From Lachnoclostridium sp. UBA933 (GTDB lineage Bacteria; Bacillota; Clostridia; Lachnospirales; Lachnospiraceae), in assembly GCA_002293545.1 (NCBI GenBank), contig DBDL01000205.1, forward strand, positions 1,508 to 12,508: a stretch of 11,001 nt of DNA, written 5' to 3'. Positions 1 to 6,720 of the stretch are shown piece after piece. A model generated the notes under the pieces. The model did not search any database. It was not told the DNA's origin and saw nothing but the letters and a program-made list of their open reading frames with translations. Positions within the stretch are counted from its first letter, which is position 1. The number at the start of each line of letters is the position of its first letter. The position numbers and the translations under genes were made by a program.

Positions 1-1
1 T

Positions 2-1792
2 GATTATTGGAGAAATATTACATACCTTGAAAAATATTTGGATCACGAAATGGTAGAGAAAGCAGGGTTTGCAAAACTGGAGTACCGCAAAGGAAACCTA
101 AGAGGCAACATAAAGATAACAGACGATAAGAGTCGCACCGCTGCTTGGAAAGCCTATATCGGGCACGAGGAGGATGGGACTCTTTTATTGAGGACACTGG
201 GAACGCTTCATAAAAGCGGCAGTGATTTTATGCTTACTGTAGATGAAAAAAGCAACAATATCAAAGATAATAAGGTGGTGCTCTTAGGGAGAAGCGGCGA
301 GTATTGCAGTGAAAGGTGTTTGGAAAGCCTTTATATTCAAACAGATGAGCCGGAAGATGAGGCAAAAATAGCCAGAGAAACAGTGACGGAACAGCAGCCG
401 GATTTTGAAATGATTCCGGAAATGCAGGAAAATATCCCATCAGAATCGCCGGAAATAGATATGATACCTGTATATCAAACAGAACCACAAAGGACAAGAG
501 GGATATATGCAAAACAGGAAATGACGGAAAATCTGGATGCCGCGGCTATGGAACTGGTAATGGCTTCGGAACCCCGTTCAAAAAATATGCCTCAGGCTAA
601 TTATAAGACGCAGAAATACTATGGGGCAAAAGGAGAACCATTACAAAAAGGAGAATCGGGAAATAGCCGCACGGTTGAGCCAACCAAAAAAAAAGGACAA
701 AAACCTTGGCAGCAGGCTAACCCATATAAAACAGAAGAACAAATATCCCATCAGAAAACGGAATCAAATAGTAAAGAAGGTCAAATACCCCATCAGACGG
801 CGGAACCAATTAATAAAGAAGGTCAAATTTCCCGTCAGACGGCGGAACCAATTAATAAAGAAGGTCAAATTTCCCGTCAGGTGGCGGAACCAATTAATAA
901 AGAGGGTCAAATTCCTCATCCGCAAGCGGAATCAGTTAAAACAGAAGTACACCAACCTTATCCGCAAGCGAAGCCGGCTAAAACGGAAATGTATCAATCA
1001 CATCAACAAACGAAACCGGTTAAAACGGAAGTATCCCAATCACATCAGCAAACAAAACCAGTTAAGACTGGGGGGGTACCGTCACATCCGCAAACAGAAC
1101 CAATGAAAAAGGAAATACCTCAACCCCATCAGCAGACGGAGCCAATGAAGAAAGAAGCATCCCAACCCCATCCGCAGACGGAGCCAATGAAAAAGGAAAT
1201 ACCTCAACCCCATCCGCAGGCGGAACCAATGAAGAAAGAAGCATCCCAACCCCATCAGCAGGCGGAACCAATGAAAAAAGAAATACAACAGCTTCATCAA
1301 AGAGGTGAGTCAGTCAAAAAAGAAGAAAATAAATCCGTGTATCAAGTTGAGTCAAAACAGGAAATGAAAGAGCAGTCAAAAGAAAATGCAGAGCAGAAAG
1401 CGGTATCGGAATCACTTTCAGAACAGATTGAAACAGATGACTGGATTAATTATATCATAAAGGTATCGGTAGGAATGTATCCGTTTCATGATGACGAATT
1501 GAATCATTGTATACGAATCGAACCAAAGGATTTTGGATTGCTGCCGTCACAGCACTGGGCATTGGGGAGCAATAGCTTTTTGTTGAACGGATATTATAGT
1601 TACCGGCATGTACTTTTAGGGGTGAAGGAGGAAAATGGAAAGCGGAATTGTTATCTGGGTGTGCCGGGAGTGTATCACCGACGTGAAATATTTATGGCAA
1701 AAATGTTTGGATTTTCGTTATTTAAGGGTGTTCAAGATAAAAAAACAGTAGCAATCGGAGATTTTGGGTATTGGATGATGTTGCTTTCATAA
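2..1792 (+). CDS. Uncharacterised repeat-linker protein, 5' end outside window (DUF6128-like C-terminus)
   Basis: The reading frame is open to the left edge. The codons before the first possible start (TTG at 38) read DYWRNITYLEKYL, which looks like continuing protein, and TTG 38 has no well-placed ribosome binding site, so the gene is called partial. Three parts are visible. An N-terminal domain of roughly 115 residues ends near a Cys pair (EYCSERC, about nt 299-319). A long hydrophilic linker follows, dominated by 14-residue tandem repeats (nt 734-1363). A C-terminal domain of about 118 residues (nt 1436-1789) is rich in Trp, Tyr, Phe and Gly, with the motifs QHWALGSNSFLLNGYYSYRH and YLGVPGVYHRREIFMAKMFG. 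The C-terminal motifs resemble the DUF6128-type proteins I associate with Lachnospiraceae; this is recall, not a search. No signal peptide or membrane segment is seen in the part present. The function is unknown, and the two-domain-plus-flexible-linker form suggests a tethering or scaffold role (inference). Confidence 0.8.
   Translation, partial: DYWRNITYLEKYLDHEMVEKAGFAKLEYRKGNLRGNIKITDDKSRTAAWKAYIGHEEDGTLLLRTLGTLHKSGSDFMLTVDEKSNNIKDNKVVLLGRSGEYCSERCLESLYIQTDEPEDEAKIARETVTEQQPDFEMIPEMQENIPSESPEIDMIPVYQTEPQRTRGIYAKQEMTENLDAAAMELVMASEPRSKNMPQANYKTQKYYGAKGEPLQKGESGNSRTVEPTKKKGQKPWQQANPYKTEEQISHQKTESNSKEGQIPHQTAEPINKEGQISRQTAEPINKEGQISRQVAEPINKEGQIPHPQAESVKTEVHQPYPQAKPAKTEMYQSHQQTKPVKTEVSQSHQQTKPVKTGGVPSHPQTEPMKKEIPQPHQQTEPMKKEASQPHPQTEPMKKEIPQPHPQAEPMKKEASQPHQQAEPMKKEIQQLHQRGESVKKEENKSVYQVESKQEMKEQSKENAEQKAVSESLSEQIETDDWINYIIKVSVGMYPFHDDELNHCIRIEPKDFGLLPSQHWALGSNSFLLNGYYSYRHVLLGVKEENGKRNCYLGVPGVYHRREIFMAKMFGFSLFKGVQDKKTVAIGDFGYWMMLLS
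734..1363 (+). repeat. 42-bp coding tandem repeat, about 15 units of 14 residues
   Basis: In-frame repeat inside the first gene. The unit pattern is E-x-x-Q-x-H-x-Q-x-E-P-x-K-K/T, with unit starts at 734, 776, 818, 860, 902, 944, 986, 1028, 1070, 1112, 1154, 1196, 1238, 1280 and a decayed unit at 1322. Two families occur: EGQIxxQxAEPINK units (776-901) and EIPQPH/EASQPH...EPMKK units (1112-1279). Units at 818 and 860 differ at two bases. The block 1112-1195 is repeated as 1196-1279 with seven differences, an 84-bp higher-order duplication. The encoded segment is hydrophilic, with Gln, Pro, Lys, Glu and His, and is expected to be disordered. Confidence 0.93.
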
Positions 1793-1872
1793 AACATGCA
1801 TATAATAAATAGTAGTATCCTGAAAATAAGGTACAGCAGTCATGGAAAATATTTCCGTACGATTTGAAGGAT

Positions 1873-1933
1873 ACGGGTGAAAGAAAACCAAAGAAAGGAT
1901 AATGCAAACAACCCGCTTTCACCCGTTTTGTTT
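1873..1933 (+). terminator. Possible long-loop intrinsic terminator between gene 1 and tadA
   Basis: A perfect 11-bp inverted repeat (1873-1883 acgggtgaaag and 1916-1926 ctttcacccgt) encloses a 32-nt A-rich loop and is followed by a T-rich tract (tttgttt). The arms and T tract fit an intrinsic terminator for the upstream gene. The loop is longer than usual, so efficiency is uncertain. If real, it argues that tadA starts downstream, at GTG 1985, and not at GTG 1877, which lies inside the left arm. Confidence 0.45.
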
Positions 1934-1984
1934 GCGCCTCAAATGAAAATTCCTGTATTTTCGGTTGGGGTTCGGTATAAAAAT

Positions 1985-2446
1985 GTGACGAAAGATGAAG
2001 AATATATGACAGAAGCACTGAAGCTTGCGGAAAAAGCATTTGTAAAACATGAAACCCCGATCGGGTGTGTGATTGTTTATCAGGGCAAAGTTATTTCCAA
2101 GGCATTTAACCGGCGTAACAGGAAAAAAAATCCGCTGGCGCATGCGGAAATAATCGCTATTCATAAAGCAAGCAAAAAAATAAAAGATTGGCGTTTGGAA
2201 GATTGCACCATGTACGTGACACTGGAACCTTGTCCAATGTGCGCTGGTGCGATTCTGCAGGCGCGCCTGAAAAAAATTGTAATCGGAAGCAAGAGTGACA
2301 AATCCGGCTGTGCGGGAAGTGTAGTTAATCTTTTGCAGATGGAGGGGTTCAATCACCGGGTAGAAATCGAAACAGGAGTTTTGGGGCAATCCTGCGGCGA
2401 ACTGATGAGTAAGTTTTTTCGTAAACTTCGGAACAAGAAATCTTGA
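1985..2446 (+). CDS. tadA: tRNA-specific adenosine deaminase TadA
   Basis: TadA deaminates adenosine-34 to inosine in the anticodon of tRNA-Arg(ACG) in the cytosol, allowing one tRNA to read several Arg codons. Motifs of the zinc-dependent cytidine/adenosine deaminase fold are intact: LAHAEIIA holds the zinc-binding His53 and the proton-shuttling Glu55, and EPCPMCAGA holds the zinc-binding Cys83 and Cys86. The C-terminal pattern FNHRVEIETGVL and FFRKLR also matches the family. The GTG start at 1985 gives 153 residues beginning VTKDEEYM, in register with the usual TadA N-terminus (Bacillus MTQDELYM). Its ribosome binding site is weak. The frame is open upstream to GTG 1877, which has a better site (AAGGA, 5-nt spacing), but the extra 36 residues look unrelated to the family. 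The start is therefore uncertain while the identity is firm. The last bases overlap the SRP RNA promoter. Confidence 0.95.
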   Translation: MTKDEEYMTEALKLAEKAFVKHETPIGCVIVYQGKVISKAFNRRNRKKNPLAHAEIIAIHKASKKIKDWRLEDCTMYVTLEPCPMCAGAILQARLKKIVIGSKSDKSGCAGSVVNLLQMEGFNHRVEIETGVLGQSCGELMSKFFRKLRNKKS

Positions 2447-2471
2447 CAGAAAGAATAAGAAACGATATACT
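2443..2471 (+). promoter_or_regulatory. SRP RNA promoter, near-consensus sigma-A type
   Basis: TTGACA at 2443-2448 and TATACT at 2466-2471 are separated by exactly 17 bp. The -35 box overlaps the tadA stop codon (TGA 2444-2446). Transcription would start near 2478, about 28 nt before the base-paired body of the SRP RNA. This is the best promoter match in the window, as expected for an abundant stable RNA. Confidence 0.9.
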
Positions 2472-2505
2472 ACAGTTATGGAATAAAGTCAATTATAAAG
2501 AAGTT

Positions 2506-2770
2506 TCCGTGCAGCCGGGGAGTCAGCGGTGCCCTGTACCTGCAATCCGCTATAGCAGGGGTGTTATCTTGCCTAGGGTTTCTTAAGGAGAAGCTGCCCT
2601 TTATAAGTGGCGTTGACGTTTGGGTCTTACGCAACAGAAATTTGTGAATCGTGTCAGGTCAGGAATGAAGCAGCACTAAGCAAAACCTTCTGTGTGCCGT
2701 GAGGCAGCCTGGACCGAGCTAACTGTAAAGGTAACGTTCTCGGAGAGAAAATCGAAGCAAGATGCACGGA
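2506..2770 (+). ncRNA. ffs: Signal recognition particle RNA, large bacterial type
   Basis: This RNA scaffolds Ffh to deliver ribosome-nascent chain complexes to the membrane. The ends pair perfectly over 8 bp (tccgtgca 2506-2513 with tgcacgga 2763-2770), and the right arm runs into TTTTT (2771-2775). The 5' part carries Alu-domain sequence typical of Firmicutes SRP RNA (GCGGTGCCCTGTACCTGCAA and CCGCTATAGCAGGG, about 2527-2562). The Ffh-binding apical hairpin is at about 2651-2680: GTGTCAGGTC, then the GGAA tetraloop (2662-2665), then TGAAGCAGCACTAAGC. The length of about 265 nt matches the large form found in Bacillus and Clostridia. The mature 5' end is set here by the terminal helix; the primary transcript probably starts near 2478. 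The position directly behind tadA is the usual one in Firmicutes. Confidence 0.95.
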
Positions 2771-2794
2771 TTTTTATAAAGAAAGGCAAAGAAA

Positions 2795-5101
2795 ATGGAT
2801 ACAACCCTTAATGTAAACACCGTGAATCAAATTCCAAAGGGAACAGTTATATACCATGTAGATGAACCATTTAATTCAATTTGCTTATTGTTAAAAGGGA
2901 GAGTGCTTGTAGAAGCTGACGGAATCAAAACCATCTTCAGCTCAGGTAATTTTTTAGGGGCATGTGATATCAATAATGATAACCATTCCTTTACGTATAC
3001 GGCGTACGACAATGCGACAGTTTATGCATTTACCGTACAGTCGAACCAGGATTTTGAAAATGTATTGGCAAAAAGTGCGGAGTATTATGGTCTTCTTAAT
3101 ACCTCGTTAAATTTTTTTATTGCGGAATTAAACCGGACATATAAGTCTTTGGAGGAACAATGCAAAAGTATTCGTGAATATATTTTTACAGAGTATGATG
3201 CTTATTTGGAAACCGGGAAAAAAACAGGGATATCCGCAGAATATATACCTGCAATTGATACCATGCGAAAAGAGGAGGAGGAGGAACTGACGCCGGAGAA
3301 ACATATTCCTTATTATGTCGCTTGTTCCGAACTGCATGTTCCGGTACAGAAAGAATTTTATATGGGAAATCCGTTTGTATCCATGTATCATTTTAGGGAG
3401 CAGCGGAACTGTGTTTTTTCATTATTGAAAATGTTGTCGGGGCGTTCCAAAGAAATGCTCCGTTATTTTCGCATATTAATTACTGATGAAAAAAACCTGT
3501 TTTCACTAATCGCAGGCATGGCGATGAATTTGGGGTATATGGGGAAAGATAATAAAAAAGAATCGGATGTCGTTGATGAGATCATCCAAAAAATAAATGA
3601 AATCGAAACATTTTTGATAAATAAGGTGGGACAAAAGGTTTCGGTCAACAGAAAGAAAATAGAAAAGATTTATTTATTACTGATGTCGGGAGAAGTGGCA
3701 GAAGATACCGATTTGGAAGCAGAAGAAGATATCAGTGATTTAGAAAATTCAATGGAACAGATTTTATCTTATACGACAATTGAAAAAGAATTAAAAGATG
3801 AATTTGTGGAATTGGTGAATCAATTCAAATCCCTTTCCGATAAGTTTGGAAAAGAGGACGGTTCCTCAAAATTAAGGAGAAAGATAGCCTCTCACTACTA
3901 TACGATTTATGAGAAAATTTTTATACAGAGCTTAGAAGACAGCAATCCCCCTACGGCCGTAAGACTATTCCTTACATATGGTTACCTTTGTGAAACCCTC
4001 CTAACGGAGGAGCAGTTAAAGGAGTTGGTTAAACTCAGTCCCAAGGATAATTATAAGGACGGCAGCAAGGTGTATACGATGCCGGAGTGGCTGACGGCAA
4101 TACATGAAATGAGAAAAATGCCTTCCAAAAATGAATTTGATCAGGATTTTGAGCAGTACATAAGACAAGAGCAGATGGAGGGAAAAAGGACGAAGGAAGA
4201 ACTGAATGAGTTGCAGACGAATCCAAAAGTCCGGGTTCGGTATGAGATTCAAAATGTATTCCAATATGCGAACCGTGTCCTTTACGGCAGAGCAACAACA
4301 TTTGTTCCGATCTTATGTTCCGAGGGATTTATGTCAGCACTTTCCGGCTGTTATCTTACGGCGGACCGGCTGAATGCCCAGATTGCAGAAATTGAAGCGA
4401 TTGATTTTTCGATTTTTTACCGGGAAAAGGTTGTATTTTATAAAGAAGCGAATATAACGAAAGAAAACGTTGTAAAAAGATATTGTCCTGATATTTTGCT
4501 CTTTCCGATGTACGGACAAAATGCATTGATGTGGCAGGACATTGTAGGCAAGAAAAAGACAACGAAAGGAAGAATTTTATTTCCGATATTTTTTGAATCA
4601 AACTTAGAAAAAGAAATGATAAAAATGCTGGGAACATTCCGCTGGGAGATTTGCCGTTCCGAGCAGGGGATGCATTGGAACGACCTCCAATACCCTTCCC
4701 TGACCAGCGAATATACGGATTATTTACAGTTTTACCGTAAAAATTCATTATTGTCTGCCGACACAAAAGAGAAAGTAAAAACGCAGCTGACACAAAGCAG
4801 TAACCGGCACAGAACCGTATTTTCAAAAGACTATGAAGATTGGGTTATACGGGAAGCGAACGGCGGGGTCAGGGTAAATAAAGTAGCAAGGGCAATTCTG
4901 GCAACCTACTGTCCGTTCCGTAAGGATATCCGTGACAAGATGAACGGACAGCCGATGAACGCAGAAGCAGGGAAAAGATTTGTATTACAGAGAGCGAAGC
5001 AGTTGAAACAGCTTCAAATAAGCTGCAGTAAATTTGACAAAGCAGGAATTCCGATACCGGAAGAGATCGAAAGAACGAGAGAGTATCTAACGAATACGTA
5101 A
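2795..5101 (+). CDS. Uncharacterised 768-aa protein with N-terminal cyclic-nucleotide-binding-like domain
   Basis: ATG 2795 has GAAAGG 8 nt upstream. Residues about 8-110 read as the beta-barrel of a Crp/cNMP-binding domain: IPKGTVIYHVDEPFNSICLLLKG, then GNFLGACDI and TYTAYDNATVYAFT. In ligand-binding members the phosphate cassette holds Glu and an Arg (GExAL...RxA). Here that stretch is LGACDI...SFTYTA, with neither residue, so cAMP binding in the classical way is unlikely (inference). There is no helix-turn-helix behind the domain, so it is not a Crp-type regulator. The remaining 650 residues are mainly helical and soluble, with acidic clusters near 159-165 and 303-313 and a better ordered C-terminal part (about 480-735) containing PDILLFPMYGQNALMW and REANGGVRVNKVARAILAT. 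I do not recognise these. No signal peptide or membrane segment is seen. The gene lies 20-25 nt behind the SRP RNA, has no clear promoter of its own, and is followed 16 nt later by the next gene, so the two probably form one unit. Confidence 0.85.
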   Translation: MDTTLNVNTVNQIPKGTVIYHVDEPFNSICLLLKGRVLVEADGIKTIFSSGNFLGACDINNDNHSFTYTAYDNATVYAFTVQSNQDFENVLAKSAEYYGLLNTSLNFFIAELNRTYKSLEEQCKSIREYIFTEYDAYLETGKKTGISAEYIPAIDTMRKEEEEELTPEKHIPYYVACSELHVPVQKEFYMGNPFVSMYHFREQRNCVFSLLKMLSGRSKEMLRYFRILITDEKNLFSLIAGMAMNLGYMGKDNKKESDVVDEIIQKINEIETFLINKVGQKVSVNRKKIEKIYLLLMSGEVAEDTDLEAEEDISDLENSMEQILSYTTIEKELKDEFVELVNQFKSLSDKFGKEDGSSKLRRKIASHYYTIYEKIFIQSLEDSNPPTAVRLFLTYGYLCETLLTEEQLKELVKLSPKDNYKDGSKVYTMPEWLTAIHEMRKMPSKNEFDQDFEQYIRQEQMEGKRTKEELNELQTNPKVRVRYEIQNVFQYANRVLYGRATTFVPILCSEGFMSALSGCYLTADRLNAQIAEIEAIDFSIFYREKVVFYKEANITKENVVKRYCPDILLFPMYGQNALMWQDIVGKKKTTKGRILFPIFFESNLEKEMIKMLGTFRWEICRSEQGMHWNDLQYPSLTSEYTDYLQFYRKNSLLSADTKEKVKTQLTQSSNRHRTVFSKDYEDWVIREANGGVRVNKVARAILATYCPFRKDIRDKMNGQPMNAEAGKRFVLQRAKQLKQLQISCSKFDKAGIPIPEEIERTREYLTNT

Positions 5102-5117
5102 ATCAGGTGAAATACAA

Positions 5118-6566
5118 ATGGGTCGACGATATGATACGTTGGTGAAAAGTACACAGATTAGAAAGCTGATTGAAGAGAACAAATATGTCAAAGCTCTTGA
5201 AATGCTAGAGAGCCTTGATTTTAGTCGTAATTATATGGTATCTGATTTATATTTATTTGCAAAAGCTTATTTAAAAGCGGACCGCTTTAACGAAGCCAAT
5301 TCAATCTATCATCAAATATATGAAAAAACCCATACAAAACGAGCGTTAAAAGAATGTATCCTAATGGCTTTGCGAATGGATGAAATCAAAGAAGCCAAAG
5401 AGTATTTTTTAGAATATGAATTATCCGGCGAAGCGACTTTGGATTTATACGAACTGCGTTATCGTCTTGCAAAAGCGGAAGGGGTTTCCCGCAATGAATT
5501 AATTCAGATATTAGAGAACCTGCGGAAAGAAGAATTTACAGAGGAGTGGGGATTCCAGCTTGCCAAACTATATGAAATGCAAGGAAACCGTGAAAAATGT
5601 ATTGAAGTCTGCAGCGATATCATACTTTGGTTTGGCACCGGAGCGATTGTCGAAAAATCCAAAGAATTAAAAAAACTGTGTGAAGAAGCCGAGAGCCTTC
5701 CGGTTACCGATGAGGAAATACCGGAACCGATAGAGCCGGATAGGGAAGAAGATGTGCCGGAGCCAGCGGAACCGGATAGGGAAGACGGCGTGACGGATTT
5801 GATAAAACCGGATAGGGAAAAAGATGTGCCGGAGCCGATGGAACCGGAAGTAAAAAATGGCGTGACGGATTTGATGGAATCGGAAACAGAAAAAAACGTA
5901 CCAAAACCAATGCGGAATCCGGAAGAAATATTGGAACCGATAAAATCCGACAGGAAAAAAGAAGTATTAGAGCCGACGAAACCGGATGTAACAATAAAAA
6001 TACCGATTTCTCCGGCAAAAAAAGTGCGTCCGAAAAAAGCAGAAATAAAATCGGACAAGACTGTACGAGAAGAAATTAGGAAACCTTTGAACGCTGAGCC
6101 GGTCGGGGCATATATTATTGATGAGGAAAATATTTATTTATCCGACAATGGATTTTCCTATTTCACATTGAAAGATACAATTTTGCAGTTAAAAAACGGT
6201 TCGGACAGAAAGAATTTTATTATTACGGGCGGAGAAGACCGTATTGTTGTCGCTGTTGCCAAGAAAATATTAAAACAATTGGCAGCAATAGGATATTATA
6301 AGGCTGGTAATTTTGCGGAGATTGATGCCGAGAAGTTAAACCGTATCAAACTGGATGATTGGATGAATAAATTGATTGGCGGAGGACTTTTGATTTTAAA
6401 CGCCCAGAATATTTCTCCGAAAGCGAAAACCCAGTTGATTGGCGTTATGGAAAAGCATGAGGGTAATTTGGTAGTCCTCTTGTCCGGAGAGTTTGATGAA
6501 CTGGACAGTTGGTTGAATTATCACAGGGATATTGAAAGCAGCTTTTATTATAAGGTTAAATTATAA
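5118..6566 (+). CDS. TPR-like protein with acidic repeat linker and degenerate AAA+ domain
   Basis: ATG 5118 has AGGTGA 7 nt upstream and follows the previous stop by 16 nt, so co-expression is likely. Residues 5-190 are paired amphipathic helices of TPR type (KALEMLE, LFAKAYLKADRFNEA, AKLYEMQGNREKCIEV). Residues 199-291 are an acidic, proline-rich linker of about 12-residue repeats (EPxEPDREEDVP type). Residues about 326-482 follow the order of a SpoVK/CbbX-type AAA+ domain without gaps at the motifs. The Walker A position is GGEDRIVV (371-378), lacking the P-loop Gly pattern and the Lys. The Walker B position is GLLILNAQ (423-430), with Asn and Ala where Asp and Glu are expected. LVVLLSGEFDEL matches the sensor-1 strand, and DIESSF (471-476) replaces the usual arginine-finger motif (LRSRF type). 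I infer a catalytically dead ATPase fold used for binding, paired with the upstream cNMP-like protein. The homology rests on motif order read by eye; the exact function is unknown. Confidence 0.85.
   Translation: MGRRYDTLVKSTQIRKLIEENKYVKALEMLESLDFSRNYMVSDLYLFAKAYLKADRFNEANSIYHQIYEKTHTKRALKECILMALRMDEIKEAKEYFLEYELSGEATLDLYELRYRLAKAEGVSRNELIQILENLRKEEFTEEWGFQLAKLYEMQGNREKCIEVCSDIILWFGTGAIVEKSKELKKLCEEAESLPVTDEEIPEPIEPDREEDVPEPAEPDREDGVTDLIKPDREKDVPEPMEPEVKNGVTDLMESETEKNVPKPMRNPEEILEPIKSDRKKEVLEPTKPDVTIKIPISPAKKVRPKKAEIKSDKTVREEIRKPLNAEPVGAYIIDEENIYLSDNGFSYFTLKDTILQLKNGSDRKNFIITGGEDRIVVAVAKKILKQLAAIGYYKAGNFAEIDAEKLNRIKLDDWMNKLIGGGLLILNAQNISPKAKTQLIGVMEKHEGNLVVLLSGEFDELDSWLNYHRDIESSFYYKVKL
5712..5987 (+). 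repeat. 36-bp coding tandem repeat (12-residue Pro/Glu/Asp units)
   Basis: Five regular 12-residue units begin at residues 199, 211, 223, 235 and 247. Three shorter, decayed units follow to about residue 290. Two unit types alternate: VPEPxEPDRE and GVTDLxKPDRE. The encoded linker is acidic and proline-rich, probably an extended or disordered spacer between the helical N-terminal domain and the AAA+-like C-terminal domain. Confidence 0.85.
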
Positions 6567-6649
6567 CGAATCTAATTTATATGAACCTGAATACGTATGA
6601 TATAAAGTTTATGAAATCAATCCATATTTCATGCAAATGAAAAAAACAG

Positions 6650-6678
6650 TTTCAATTTTGTCATAAATATGATATACT
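6650..6678 (+). promoter_or_regulatory. Probable murA promoter
   Basis: TATACT at 6673-6678 is a strong -10 match. At 17-bp spacing the -35 is the weak TTTCAA (6650-6655). It lies in the 154-bp gap before murA, and the start point would fall about 35 nt upstream of the murA ATG. The rest of the gap (6567-6649) is AT-rich without a convincing terminator for the upstream gene pair. Confidence 0.6.
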
Positions 6679-6720
6679 CTACCCTATGGATGAAAACGTA
6701 TATAAACATGGAGGTAATTC

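Noticed and set aside
621..1106. Plus-strand 161-aa open frame rich in Lys/Arg/Asn within the first gene
   Set aside because: It exists because the 42-bp repeat is a multiple of three and keeps other frames open. The main frame has conserved domains at both ends; this one has none.
1062..1300. Minus-strand repetitive open frames opposite the 42-bp repeats
   Set aside because: Antisense shadows of the repeat, with no ribosome binding site and a period identical to the plus-strand coding repeat.
734..1363. CRISPR array
   Set aside because: Units are contiguous with no unique spacers, stay in one reading frame, and code for protein.
1801..1806. Perfect TATAAT as a tadA promoter
   Set aside because: No acceptable -35 box at 16-18 bp spacing, and the hairpin at 1873-1926 lies between it and the likely tadA start.
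5504..6058. Minus-strand 184-aa Ser/Gly-rich open frame
   Set aside because: Antisense to the acidic 36-bp repeat linker. The apparent repeat motif is a by-product of that linker.
6611..6632. Hairpin atgaaat/atttcat as terminator of the 5118-6566 gene
   Set aside because: Only 7 A/T-rich pairs and no following T tract on the plus strand; too weak to call.
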